From Macrosoma leucophasiata (taxonomy: Eukaryota; Arthropoda; Insecta; Lepidoptera; Hedylidae): DNA of 64,000 nucleotides. Position 1 is the stretch's first letter. Every line of letters starts with the position of its first letter. The stretch covers positions 10,682,001-10,746,000 of the forward strand of contig JAWQUS010000026.1 of the NCBI GenBank assembly GCA_036365455.1, given 5' to 3'. Below, one piece after another: positions 11,033-21,516 of the stretch. The position numbers were made by a program, and so were the translations under genes. The notes under the pieces were generated by a model. It was given only the letters and a program-made list of their open reading frames with translations, was not told the DNA's origin and ran no database searches.

Positions 11033-11918
11033 TAAATAAATAATAATAAATAAAATTGAGGGAACTTACCTACGCCACTTTATTTCTGTCTTTATGTCTG
11101 TCCGTAGCTGGCGGATATTTATAGAACTTAAAAGCTGTAATTGGTCATGAATATACAGGATTGGAAAGATGAAGTATTACTAACTTCACACTGTTTTAGC
11201 TGGTATAATAAAAGTTAGACCGCAACAAAATTATAATTGTGCAATAGTTCGAAGTTTTGAACCTTCGAAATGGTATCTTACCAAATTTAATAATAGAAAA
11301 AGATATCGTTTTTTGCTTGTGAATTCTGATACATTTAGGGTTCTGTAATTTAAAAAGATAAACGGAAGCATTCGTTTGATGTGTTATTAGGTTTTCGAGA
11401 GCTACACTAATTGAAATAAAAGTATTTTTACGGCTTTATCTCGCGTAATAACGTTTCGTTTATATGATCGCCGATTTGCTACAAAACTAACGAGGCTGAC
11501 TAAGTTAAAATTTGGCAAATATTTTGTAAACCACAAATATTCACGTACAGATATGAAAATCACGCAACGATAGAGAACCACGTATCTGGCGCGACCTTCA
11601 CCCAGTTACGCGGCAGACAAAATGAATTTTCTAGATACATTCAGGACATATTAACTTACGTGATATGTTTACTAGTTCATCTCTATCGAGCACCCAATAG
11701 GTCGGCTTGTGGTATATCTCTAATTCCATGTTTATCAGATCCTACATTATACGTGCGCATTATCTTCGATGAATGTCTTGGATTCTGCTGAAATTTATAC
11801 GCAATGCGGAGCAAGAATTTTTTACGGAGTCCTGCGATATCTAAAATACATAATAGGTTACCTATCTCAAATTTCACTGGTGGTAAACCAGTGTGAATAC
11901 TCAATCGATACTCAAGAC
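11033..11918. other. No gene seen
   Basis: Moderately AT-rich. A short RTE-like block ('ctgtctttatgtctgtccg') sits near 11085. Nothing else was recognised. Confidence 0.45.
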
Positions 11919-12211
11919 CATAGAGTAACGCGGCCCACCGGTCGCGGCGGACCGGAGGGAAGTAGCCATAGCGTGTATTACCGGTGAAAAACAGTCTGTC
12001 ATTTTTTGCGGGGGGAAATGCGTGCGACACACACGCACACTACAAAAATCGTCTATTACTACGAAACTCACACCTTGACTTTAACAAAACACAGAAACAA
12101 TTTCACGCACACATTTAAACATCTAGGCGACAGGTATAGGCCCATTTGGGCTTGTACTTTGACAGAGGGGAAAGCCTGCATATGGCTACTCCCCTGCGGT
12201 GTTGCTCTATG
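11919..12211 (-). mobile_element. hAT-type MITE family D, complete copy
   Basis: 293 bp with terminal inverted repeats CATAGAGTAACGC / GTGTTGCTCTATG and exact 8-bp duplications CTCAAGAC at 11911-11918 and 12212-12219. Subterminal 'aggggagtagccat'-type blocks are also inverted. No coding capacity. Family members lie at 20075, 33955, 54349 and 61379. Confidence 0.85.
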
Positions 12212-12348
12212 CTCAAGACAGTAAACGCTTTAAGTGAAAGAAGTGACTTGAAGAAAATTTAAGTTTAAGTTGCGTAAATTAGTGTAAATACTCGTTGGCC
12301 AATCGTGGTGGTCATTTTGTTGGACTTAATTGAAGATTTATTATTAAA

Positions 12349-12502
12349 CTAGCTGTGCCCGTGACTTCGCTTGCGTGAGAATCCATGATTGTTCAGTATC
12401 TACCCGGACAAAGTCGTGCTATCTGCTAGTGAAAGTCCCGTCAAAATCGGTGCAGCCGTTCCCGAGATAAGCGGGAACAAACAGACAGACAGACACAAAA
12501 AT
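12349..12502 (-). mobile_element. Helitron H1, 3' half
   Basis: CTAG at 12349-12352 followed by 'ctgtgcccgtgacttcgc' is the H1 3' terminus in reverse. It is cut in the CTGT block where family A begins. Confidence 0.7.
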
Positions 12503-12675
12503 TAGTGTTCAGCACTATCGTGTGGCAGTAGAAAGGTGGTAATATACGGTCCCGTAATAACTATCACAGAGACAAAACAATTTAAGCCTCAGGGGTGGCA
12601 ACGCATCTGCATTCTTACCTCCGGTTTGTATGTCTTTAGGCTGCATCTAGTTATGTTCAATGTGAACTGCATACT
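12503..12675 (+). mobile_element. SINE-like family A, diverged fragment
   Basis: 'agtgttcagcactatcgtg' to 'caatgtgaactgcatac', directly joined to the H1 fragment. Confidence 0.65.
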
Positions 12676-12679
12676 ATCG

Positions 12680-12765
12680 GTTAGGATAGCACTACAGAAT
12701 CATTTCGTTCATCCAGACTTGCTGCGCACCTAATTTTTACGCATATTTATAATCTAGATCCTATC
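12680..12765 (+). repeat. Dispersed repeat N
   Basis: 'ggttaggatagcactacag' and 'tcatttcgttcatccag', then 'tttttacgcatatttataat'. Confidence 0.7.
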
Positions 12766-12777
12766 TATACTATAATA

Positions 12778-12872
12778 ACCGGCGAGTCGTGGGTGTTTGC
12801 ATGTATAATTGAATGCATGCATTTACCTCGGCCTACCCCTTCGGGGATTACAGGCGTGGAGTTAGGTTTTTT
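12778..12872 (+). mobile_element. SINE family B, 3' tail fragment
   Basis: 'aaccggcgagtcgtgggtgt', 'gcatgcatttacctcggcc' and 'taccccttcggggattacag' are the last 90 bases of family B. Confidence 0.75.
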
Positions 12873-13204
12873 TTTAGATCCTATCTAAATTTGTCCGCAT
12901 GTATTTTTAGTAAAATTATTTTATCTTTAACAGCCAGCAACTCTTATTTGCGACCGATTTAATTTGGCTCCCGTATATTATAATAATGAGAAAAAAATAG
13001 CATTAATTTGTTAAATAAATAATACATATACGTTACGGACGTAAAAAGTTATCAGGGCGGAACGAAAATATGTAGGGGCGGCCAAGTGCGCAACGGCAGC
13101 GGTGATTTTTTAGAGTCTTTATACATATTGCCGTGAAGTACGACATTTTATTAAAAAGCAAGTAAAAACATTTTTTTTTTAAATATGAAAAAGTACTTGC
13201 GGCC

Positions 13205-13311
13205 CTTTTTTGATAGGCAACCTAGTGGATATTATAGGTTTGCTGCTACTAATAGGCTGCCGTCATCACTTAACATCAATGTGAACTTCCGTTACATAAA
13301 AAAAAATCCTA
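13205..13311. mobile_element. Joined fragments of repeat N and SINE-like family A
   Basis: 'gataggcaacctagtggat' is the far end of N in reverse. 'ataggctgccgtcatcactt' through A8 is the 3' end of family A. Confidence 0.55.
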
Positions 13312-13515
13312 CAGAACTCACCTAGTATTATAAAACGTGTTTAAAGGCCGGCTCCAACGGCGTCATTCTTATTCTATACGCGAAGCCCCGCTCCCGAGCT
13401 ATCCGTTATCTGTCCATTTTCTCATCGTCGACTATATTCGACAGGTTTTAAGACAGCTAAATTTGGGTTTAGATAAGAGTACGGTCAAAATTCGATCATA
13501 ATTTATATTATGTTA

Positions 13516-13720
13516 CTAGTTGTGCCCGCGACTTAACTAAGTTACTCCTTATTACATCAGCTATCTGCCAGTGAAAGTCCCGTCAAAATCGGTCCAGCCG
13601 TTCCCAAGATAAGCCCCGCCAAACAGACAGACAGGCAAAAATTGTAAAAAATGTTGTTTTGGTATATGTACCGTGTACATATGCATTTAGTAAAAAGCGC
13701 TTATCTTAATATTACGCTTA
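13516..13720 (-). mobile_element. Helitron H1, 3' part, reverse
   Basis: CTAG at 13516-13519, then 'tgtgcccgcgactt', 'gtgaaagtcccgtcaaaatc' and 'tatatgtaccgtgtacatat'. This copy shows the undisturbed sequence at the point where mariner sits in the copy at 39035-44224. Confidence 0.7.
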
Positions 13721-13724
13721 TGTA

Positions 13725-13795
13725 ATAAGGAGAAACTTAGGCTTCTTTTATGCTAGCTGCGCCCACGACTTCGTCCGGGTAGATACTGAACAATC
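13725..13795 (+). mobile_element. Helitron H1, internal fragment, plus orientation
   Basis: 'cttaggcttcttttatgc' and 'gtccgggtagatactgaac' match 10930-11000. It is opposite to the neighbouring H1 piece, so this is a rearranged copy. Confidence 0.55.
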
Positions 13796-13796
13796 A

Positions 13797-14367
13797 CTGG
13801 TGGTAGAGCTTCAGTGCAGGAGCTCGAGGGCGTAGGCACCACCGCATTACCTGATCTTTCTGCAGTCAAATGGTAGTGTTCAGCATTATCGTGTTCCGGT
13901 TAGATGATTATGTATGGTCCCGTGATAACTATCACAAAGACATAACTTTTTACTGGTGGTAGAGCTCCAGTGACGGAGCTCGCGGGCGTAAGCACCACCG
14001 CATTACCTAATATACTTGCCGCAAAATAAAATAAATGTAAATGTCGTGTTCCGGTCAGGTGGTAATGTACGGCCTTGTTATTTCCGGCACAGAGGCATAA
14101 TACCTTAGGCCTCAGAAGCGGTAAAGCATCTGTATTTTGACTTTGGTCTTTGTGTGGGTGTCTATAGGCTGCAGTCATCACTTAACATCAGTGTGAACTG
14201 CATACTTGTTTGCCACTTCGATAACATAAAAAAAACAACTTAGGTGTCAGGGGTGGCCACGCATCTGCATTTTGACCTCTGGTTTTTGTGTAGATGTCTA
14301 TATGCTGCAGTCGTCATTTAACATCAATGTGAGCTGCGTGCTTATTTGCCACCTCCCTTACATTAAA
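13797..14367 (+). mobile_element. SINE-like family A, older copy split by a younger one
   Basis: Left part is 13797-13948 and right part 14237-14367. Together they make one family A copy whose order resumes exactly after the inner copy. AACTT is duplicated at the break (13944-13948 and 14237-14241). Confidence 0.8.
13949..14236 (+). mobile_element. SINE-like family A, younger inner copy
   Basis: Starts 'tttactggtggtagagctcc' and ends with an A-rich tail. A few bases after 'cttgccgc' are replaced by 'aaaataaaataaatg'. Confidence 0.8.
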
Positions 14368-14878
14368 AAACTATTTGTATTGGTGTTAGGATAATCACTA
14401 TTAACTGTTATGAAATATATCAGACTTTTTATTACAAAGACGATATATCAAACCAGAAACCAATAGAGCGACAACATTCGAAACAATAAAATAGTTCTTA
14501 TTTAACCCTTATTCCTTCTTTATTGCCACTACCTTTTGAAATCCAAAATACATTCGCTTCCGAGGTAACATCACAAAGAAAATATTACAGCGAAAAACCC
14601 CTTTGTCTCTTGCGAATCTTCCCACAGTTGAATCGAATTTGCCACATTTGCCAATATGGAATACAGGTTCTTTCATATGGTAATAATAGGACCCTCGTGT
14701 GCTGATTGCTACTGTTGTCATTTTCCTTTTCAAGAAACCTACTTGATGGTCTTTTACTCTATTGTGAATGTTTTTCAAATGAAACATTTTGCATCTTGAT
14801 ATTTTGTTAGTTTTAAGTACGTATCCCATTACGTTCTGTGTCGGAAATAAAGAGTACATAAAATAACTGAAGAATAAC
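14368..14878. other. Unclassified; one long frame without known motif
   Basis: On the minus strand 14509-14850 is open and encodes a basic, cysteine-containing peptide. Its upstream part is read out of a family A copy, so the frame as a whole is a chance joining. The inner part could be a remnant of an unrecognised element protein. Confidence 0.3.
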
Positions 14879-15162
14879 GGTGGTAGAGCTCTAGTGACGG
14901 AGCTTGCGGGCGTAGGCACCATCGCATTACCTAATATACTTACCGCTAAATGGTAGTGTTCAGCACTATCGTGTTCCGATCAGGTGGTAATGTACGGCCC
15001 TGTAATTTCCGGCACAGAGGCATAACACCTTAGGCCTCAGGAGTGGTAACGCATCTGCATTTCGACTTTGGTCTTTGTGTGGGTGTCTATAGGCTGCAGT
15101 CATCACTTAACATCAATGTGAACTGCATGCTTGTTTACCACTTACATAACATTAAAAAAAAC
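14879..15162 (+). mobile_element. SINE-like family A, full length
   Basis: 'ggtggtagagctctagtgac' to an A8 tail. Confidence 0.85.
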
Positions 15163-15197
15163 GTGGAACTTGTAGTTCAGTAATAAATGCTTGTTTC

Positions 15198-15412
15198 GAA
15201 GGATTGTGCATGAATGTATGTATCTTCACGCCACGTCCCTTACGGGGTAGCCAGATATCATGGTCCTGACACACCTCCCGTGCTTCTTCTATGTTCTCTT
15301 CATACATACATGCACGCTGATTCCTAAAACTTTTGACCCTACCATCAGACAGAAATCGACCTATTTGGTCATGTCAGGTCAGTCTTGGTCTTCCTGGGCC
15401 TCTCTTATAAAG
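15198..15412 (-). mobile_element. LINE E 3' fragment
   Basis: 'cttcacgccacgtcccttac' then 'acatgcacgctgattcctaa' and 'cttggtcttcctgggcctct' match the minus-strand LINE at 20766-21498 over its last part. In reverse it encodes the NRRACM-type C-terminus with breaks. Confidence 0.65.
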
Positions 15413-15812
15413 ACTTAAAAAACATTAACGTAAAAAAACATAATTCAAATTAAAAAAAATGGTTGATAGCTAAATAAAAATATTACTAAAAAACAGAAAC
15501 TTATTACTAACACAGAATAATACCGAATAACGTACTTAAAACCCACTTACGGTATGTCTCACGGTTGCACCAAGTAGCCTCCAGTTCAGCATATGCCAGT
15601 CTGGCGCCTGACGCTGGTTTTCAACTGGAAGCTATCGGGTGACGTATGGATCCCACGTCCATGGCCGTTGGAGGAGTAGTTTAATGGTGCATAACTGATA
15701 GTTAAATAATTGTTACTGTGCATATACGTAAAAATTTCGATCCATCAATACGACAAGATTCATAAAAAAAAAATTTGATAACTACATATTAAAGTACTAC
15801 ATTCTATTAAAT

Positions 15813-16885
15813 TTTTAGGGTTCCGTACCTTTAAAGGAAAAAAGGAATCCTTATAGGATCACTCGTGCGTCTGTCTGTCTGTCCGTCTGTCACAGCCAAT
15901 TTGCTCCGAAACTACTTGACCGATTGAGTTGAAATTTGATGAATTTATGTAAATTGGTGACCCAAAGATGAACACGTCAAGTAAAATAATAAATTTTAAA
16001 TAGGGGGGCCACTTTCAGTGGGTTGTAGCGGTAGGTCGGTTACTGCCTACCACCAACGCGCAGGGATTGAACCCGTGCAAAGATATTAAAGAATGTTATG
16101 AAAGCAAGATAATTAATTCATGAAAGAAATGAGAATGAAAGGTGAAAGAATGAACGATATGATTATGAAATTAATATGATGGTTTAATGGAGGTTAGAAG
16201 CAATAAGCATAATAGGGAACTATTTGTACAACTACGAGTGACGAACGTTAAAGCAAATAGCTAGTTAGCGCGACGCGTGCGAGCTCGATATAAGTTGAAA
16301 GTAGACTCGTCCGTGGAGCGGCCGCGCCGGCCGCCGCGCTGCCATCCAAACCAGTTCCTGCGCCGGAGCTCGAACAAAGGATCGTACGATTCTGATGCGT
16401 GGTCCAATATTCATAAGCGGAGCGATTCTTGTCGAATTGTAAGGTGTTGGCCCACGCATCTTTCCGCTACAGGGTAAATCAGAAAATTAAAAAAAAAAAA
16501 ATTGTAAACTGTGTCGTGTGACATATCAAATGTAAGAAGTTGTTGTCAGCATTTCAGATGTATTTTTTTTATAATTTTTGCATAAACAAATTTGTAGTTA
16601 TTTAAGAAAAACGACGAAATTTGACCATTCCCCCCCCTATCTCCGAAACTACTGAACTTAAAATTAAAAAAAAAATTGGAAAATAGTTCTTTGCCTACAG
16701 ATTACTGGAAAACCTATAAGAAGTTTGAGTATTCAAATTAAATCGAAAATTCTTAATAATATAACCCCCCCTGCCGGTACCACCGTAACCGCTATGTCCC
16801 TGCATTTTAAATCTGTAATATTTTCGAAAATATTTATTTAAATTACGGAACCCTCACCACGCGAGTCGAACTCGCACATGTCCGG
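15813..16885 (-). repeat. Dispersed repeat O, interrupted by an exon-like island
   Basis: The reverse strand starts 'cggacatgtgcgagttcgac' and ends in 'ggttccgtacc' read on the plus side, with a (CTGT) block at about 15870. The copy at 47606-48000 has the same ends. Bases about 16015-16482 do not belong to the repeat and include the candidate exon. Confidence 0.6.
16248..16466 (-). CDS. Candidate terminal exon of an unknown host gene
   Basis: On the minus strand a strong 3' splice site (poly-T, then ctgatttaccctgtag) ends at 16467. From 16466 one frame runs 73 codons to a TAA at 16250-16248. The peptide begins RKDAWANTLQFDKNRSAYEY, then WTTHQNRTILCSSSG, a Gly/Ala-rich stretch and a hydrophobic end. 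Third positions are GC-rich against an AT-rich surrounding, which supports coding. I do not recognise the protein. The island lies inside a copy of repeat O, so it may be a captured or duplicated gene piece rather than part of a live gene. No poly(A) tract that would mark a retrocopy is seen on its downstream side, and no clear AATAAA was found. Two other frames are also open here but have less protein-like composition. Confidence 0.4.
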   Translation of the reverse strand, partial: RKDAWANTLQFDKNRSAYEYWTTHQNRTILCSSSGAGTGLDGSAAAGAAAPRTSLLSTYIELARVALTSYLL

Positions 16886-17049
16886 TTTTTTTTTAATTTA
16901 CTCTCCAGATTGATAGACAGTATTACCAAAGTTTTTCCATTTTTCATAATTTTTTTCTGTAACTGTACTGAAATTGTGGTTGACTATGTAGTTTCTTTAC
17001 GAAAATTCCCTGCAAGTTCTCTTCCTATTGGGATTAACGAAAATATATT

Positions 17050-17950
17050 TTTCTAAGTTTCTTGCAAGCTAAACTTCCACCGGTACAAACATGATAACAT
17101 AAATTCGCGTGGCCTTGCAACGACCCCTACGCAAACAAGGTTAACCAGTCGCAAGATATTAATGGCTATGGTTTTCTATAAAAATACCATTGTGTGCGTT
17201 TTTATGGGTCTTGTGTCAGTGAATTTGGATATTCGATTTCTATTGTTAGACAAACTTCACGCGGGTTTGGGATGGCCACATTGAAAATGTAAACATGTGG
17301 GGTATAAAATAATTGAGCTGTTTGTTTATAAAATGTTTTTTGCATGGAGCTCGTGACCGTATGTACATTTTATGTAAATTCGATTCTGAACAGTTTGAAA
17401 ATATTTCTTTCACATATTTTTTTAGTAATGGTAGTGGCAAATAAGCATTCATTTCCTGTTGATGTTAAGTGATAAAATATAAATGGCTACAGGTGTCTAA
17501 AAAAAAACCATTGTGTTCGCTTTTATAGGTTTTGTGTAAGTTATTTTGGATATTCGATTTCTTGTATGACAAACTTCGCACAGGTTTCGGACGCTCATAT
17601 TGAAAATGTAAACATATGTAAGGTGTAAAATGTTTAATTTAAAAATGATTTTAAAAACTCTCTCCCTAAAGAGGCAGAATAGGAGGTGTCACACGTCTCT
17701 GAAACTTCAATATTTTTGGACTTAGAAGTATTGCAAGTATAAACAGTTTTATTTGTGTAGGGATTGGGTAAGAAAATATTCTCCAAAGTTTTTTGCTTGC
17801 TTAACATTCAGGGCACAAACATATGATAACATAGATTTGTGTGACCTTGCATGGACCTACACCCAAACAAGTTTAACCAGTCATAAGATATTTGGCTCCG
17901 GTTTTCTATAAAAATAACATTGCATACGTCACCTCATATGCAACGTGTAA
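17050..17950 (+). repeat. Diverged tandem repeat block
   Basis: Blocks 'ggttttctataaaaata', 'ggatattcgatttct' and 'attgaaaatgtaaacat' recur at 17165-17305, 17490-17625 and 17780-17930, with an echo at 18800-18840. No frame persists. Confidence 0.65.
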
Positions 17951-18172
17951 CAGGATTAAATGTACAACCCGAAACTAGTTTTTTCAAAATCGATAACTGA
18001 ATCGATTTTAGGCATTTTTAATATAGGTGTGACATTTTGTCCCAAAATTAATTACAATTCTGGAAATTATGGTCACCCATTTGGTGAACAGTCAACACAA
18101 ATGAAAATGAGACTAACATCTATCCAAAATAAAATGCTAGTCTCAACAAGTTTATTAGAACTCGTTGAGAAG

Positions 18173-18487
18173 TGCCTCGATAGCCTAGTTGTAGCAGGCC
18201 ACTACTACTACGCTGAGGTCCTGGGTTCGATTCCCGGGTAGGGGGTTATCAGAGATAATGGTGAAAAAGCCTTTATCTCTGGTTCTATTGGGATTTTTCC
18301 ATTTTCTGGAAATTTCCCAGTACCTCAAAGTTTGGTAATGTGCCCGGAGATGTCAACAGGCTCGCCACCTGTTACATGGGCTAAAACGTAACCGGCGAAT
18401 CGTGGGTGTTTGCATGTATGCTTGAATGCATGCATTTATCTCTGCCTACCCCTTCGGGGATTACGGGCGTGAAGTTACGTTACGTTT
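18173..18487 (+). mobile_element. tRNA-headed SINE family B, full length
   Basis: Head with box A-like TAGCCTAGTTG and box B GGTTCGATTCC, then 'gttatcagagataatgg', 'aacaggctcgccacctgtta' and the tail 'taccccttcggggattacgg'. About 315 bp. The tail matches the 3' end of LINE E (see 20766-21498). Confidence 0.85.
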
Positions 18488-18846
18488 AGAAAAATATTAC
18501 TTTTTTCTGCATATAATAGTTACCGGGGAGAAAGAGAAAATATGATTAGTGAAATTTGGTATGGAAGAAAGACAGAGAAGGGTGTGAGATTTAATGTTTT
18601 GATCTATGGATGACGCTTTAACAAAGTGTTGGTTAAGTTCATTCAAGGATAAATTTAAAGAGGCAAAATTTGAAGATGTTTTAGTGAATCCGACAGATTT
18701 GAGAAATATGTATTTTGATTATAACTCGATTTTCTATTCGAGGTGTTTAAGAGTGTGCGTTATTCCCGTTACATGTTGTATAGGTATATGCAGTTTTTTG
18801 GATATTCGATTTCTTGTTAGACGAACTTCTTACGGGCACAGCTTAA

Positions 18847-19096
18847 AGTATCCAATAAGAAATATTGCACATCGACCTTCGGAAGGAGACTTCGGCTTAT
18901 TTCGGGTCTGTAGAGCGTTATCTCTTTCGCACCTTATCTACGTGACGTTTGTCTACCATTTTTATCAAGTTTTGACCAATACCGAACTATCAGTGTTTAC
19001 GTAGGGAGTTAACGCAGTTGCAGCAGAGATAACGCTCTACGAAGTCGATGCTAGCCGATTGTCTCTTTCGAAGGCTCGATGTGCAAAGGGTACTGT
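18847..19096. mobile_element. Foldback MITE family K, complete
   Basis: The left end 'ttgcacatcgaccttcgg' is the inverse of the right end 'gaaggctcgatgtgcaa', and 'gtagagcgttatctct' / 'agagataacgctctac' form a second inner inverted pair. Flanks 'agtatcc' and 'ggtact' extend the pairing. A frame at 18606-19004 runs into it and is therefore not a gene. Confidence 0.65.
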
Positions 19097-19120
19097 AAAA
19101 TGACAGTCATGATGACATCG

Positions 19121-19289
19121 TTTTTTATTTAATGGAAGTGGCAAACAAGCTTGCAGTTCACATTGATGTAAAGTGATGACTGCAGCCTATACACACTTAC
19201 ACAAAGACAAAGGTCAAAATGCAGATGCGTTATCACTCCTGAGGCTGAAGGTGTTATGCCTCTGTGCCGGAAATTACAGGGCCGTAAAA
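19121..19289 (-). mobile_element. SINE-like family A, 3' part
   Basis: Reverse copy from the tail 'ttttttattt' to 'acagggccgtaaaa'. Confidence 0.75.
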
Positions 19290-19344
19290 TTTATTCTGAT
19301 TTGAATTTATTATCAATATCTTTTTTATGCACTGGACCGTTCGT

Positions 19345-19400
19345 TGTGGGAATCTTTGGGGAGGCCTTTGTCTAGTAGTGGACGTCTTTCGGCTTCGGAT
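19345..19400 (+). mobile_element. RTE-like LINE 3' end fragment
   Basis: 'tttggggaggcctttgtc' and 'agtggacgtctttcggc'. Confidence 0.65.
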
Positions 19401-20074
19401 AGGCGTATCAAACTACGTACGACGCGTTGCTCACCTTTAGGCCTGAATGATTTTTTTGTATAACGGTTAAGTTTAACGAGGCCATTTATAAAATTTCTGT
19501 AGTATGCAATGCTAATACACTAAAGTATATAATTAATCTTTTAGATTGAAGTATCCAGTTACGGTGTCAGCATATTTACAATGCAATTCACCGTTTCAAT
19601 TACAATTGGAGATTGATTAATATTTATTCCAGGAACGGTGAGTTCGATATATTTGCAGACTTGAAGTGTTGAACTTTAATTTAATTTCGCGTGTGTTTGT
19701 GATACAATTTTGAACGTAAAGGTTTTTTATAGTTAGTCGCATTGATGTTGTAGGTAATAAAAGTGCGGTAGTAAAGAGTGAAGAGGTGGCAAAATTAGTG
19801 TTTAAGTATCCGATAGCAAATCTTTTGCTATCCCTTTCATTCTAAAGTTTTTGTATTTTCTCTCACATTTATAGTGAATGACGATGGCTGCGTTCCATTA
19901 AACGCAACGCCATCGACCACGACCGCTAAAATTAACGTTCCACTACCGTAAAAAGGCCGCAAGCGTTGTCGGCGAACCTTATACGTGGAACAGACAACTT
20001 GAAAGTTGTGTGCTCGCAATATGGCGGCTTGGTGAAATCCTTTTTTCGAATTTCCACTACGTTTTGGTGAACCC

Positions 20075-20354
20075 CATAGAGCAAAACCGGAGGGGAGTAG
20101 CCATATGCAGGCTTTCCCCTCTGTAAAAGTACAAATGGGCCTGTCGCCTAGATGTTTAAATGTGTGCATGAAATTGTTTCTGTATTTTGCTAAGGTCAAG
20201 GTGTGAGTTTCGTAGTAATAGACGATTTTTGTAGTGTGTGTGTGTGTCGCACGCATTTCCTCCCGCAAAAAATGGCAGACTGTTTTGCATCGGTAATAAG
20301 CGCTATGGCTACTTCCCTCCAGTCCGCCGCGACCGGTGGGCCGAGTTGCTCTGC
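20075..20354 (+). mobile_element. hAT-type MITE family D, right end worn
   Basis: Starts CATAGAGCAAAACC, contains 'tttcccctctgtaaaagtac' and ends near 'gttgctct', where the last bases are replaced by a GCTGC/GATGC-type repeat. The target duplication is therefore lost. Confidence 0.75.
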
Positions 20355-20438
20355 TGCTGCGATGCGATGCGATGCGACGCCGCATCGCAGGAACTTAAAT
20401 TGCTGCGATACGATTTCGTCCGACATGTTGAAAGTATC

Positions 20439-20732
20439 CATTTTACTGGTGGTAGAGCTCTAGTGACTGAGCTCGTGGGCGCAGGCACCACCGCATTACC
20501 TAATATACTTGCCGCTAAATGGTAGTGTTCAGCACTATCGTGTTCCGGTCAGGTGGTAATGGACGGTCCTGTAATTTCCGACACAGAGTCGTAACACCTC
20601 AGGCCTTAGGAGTGGTAACGTATCTGCATTTTGACCTCGGTCTTTGTGTGGGTGTCTATAGGCTGCAGTCATCACTTAACATCAATGTGAACTGCATGCT
20701 TGTTTACCACTTACATTATATTAAAAAAAAAT
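20439..20732 (+). mobile_element. SINE-like family A, full length, flanked by AGTATC
   Basis: The 6-bp duplication AGTATC at 20433-20438 and 20733-20738 fixes the ends: 5' 'cattttactggtggtagag' and 3' poly-A. It is the best evidence in the window that family A moves by retroposition. Confidence 0.85.
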
Positions 20733-20765
20733 AGTATCTCCGGAGATAGCGATCTTTGGTCCATT

Positions 20766-20793
20766 TTGTATGTATGTATGTATGTATGTATGT
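20766..20793 (+). repeat. (TGTA)n microsatellite, LINE E 3' tail
   Basis: Seven TGTA units at the 3' end of the reverse-strand LINE. Confidence 0.9.
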
Positions 20794-21498
20794 CTGTATC
20801 TTCACGCCAGGTCCCTAAAGGGGTAGGCAGAGAGTGTAGAGCGCCAGACATCCCGGTTCTGACAAACCTCTCGTACCTCGTCTACCTTCATCATTCTCTT
20901 CATACATGCACGCCGATTCCTAAGACTTTGGACCCCACCATCAGACAGAACTCGACCTATTTGGTCATCCTTGGTCTTCCTGGGCCTCTGCAACCATCCA
21001 CATTCACATTGTATATCTGTTTAGTCATTCGCTCATTCGACATTCTTTCTATATGCCCGAACCATCGGAGCATGCCTTTTTTCATTTTTACACCGATACT
21101 ATCATTCACACAAAGTCTCTTTCTTACATCTTCATTACGAACGCGATCGGTGAGTGATACACCGCAGATCTTGCGCAAAGATCTCATCTCGACCGCGTTC
21201 AACTTACTTTCATGCTCTTTCCTGCATACCCAGCTCTCGCTTCCATATAAAAGCGTTGGAGTAAGTACAGCATTATGTACGGCTAGTCGAGCCCGCTGGC
21301 TGAGATGTTTAGATTCTAGCAGCTTACCCAACGCTCCATTCACGCAATTCCCAGCAAGCACTCTTCTTTCTATGTCAGTGGTGTACCTACCATCCTTGCT
21401 AAAAGCACATCCAAGATATACAATTTCATCAACCTGTTCTAACACTGCATCATCTACTACTACCCTTGCATTTGTTCTCTGTTCATCTCTTTATTTGA
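20766..21498 (-). pseudogene. LINE E, C-terminal reverse transcriptase region, broken
   Basis: In reverse, an open stretch (21445-20957) carries VDEIVYLGCAF, LLYGSESWVC, LRKICGVSLTDRVRNEDVRK and MLRWFGHIERM, then GRGPGRPR-like residues. A frameshift near 20990 leads to a second frame with RNRRACMKRMM and VDEVREVCQNRDVW. These are the last part of a non-LTR reverse transcriptase, after the catalytic palm; endonuclease and palm are missing. It is 5'-truncated at a perfect hairpin (21474-21516) and ends in a (TACA)n tail (20766-20793). The last bases before the tail ('ctctgcctacccctttaggg', 'ggcgtgaagatac') closely match the tail of SINE family B. The exact clade is uncertain (RTE-like). Confidence 0.75.
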
Positions 21499-21516
21499 AA
21501 GAGATGAACAGAGAAC
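21474..21516. repeat. Perfect 18-bp hairpin at the LINE 5' junction
   Basis: Arm gttctctgttcatctctt (21474-21491), loop tatttga, and exact inverse arm (21499-21516). Confidence 0.95.

Noticed and set aside
18606..19004. 132-codon plus-strand frame
   Set aside because: The last third lies in foldback MITE K and the first part has no motif or repeat support.
19837..20385. 182-codon minus-strand frame and overlapping frames on both strands
   Set aside because: They run through MITE family D, which is non-coding; the other copies do not keep the frame.
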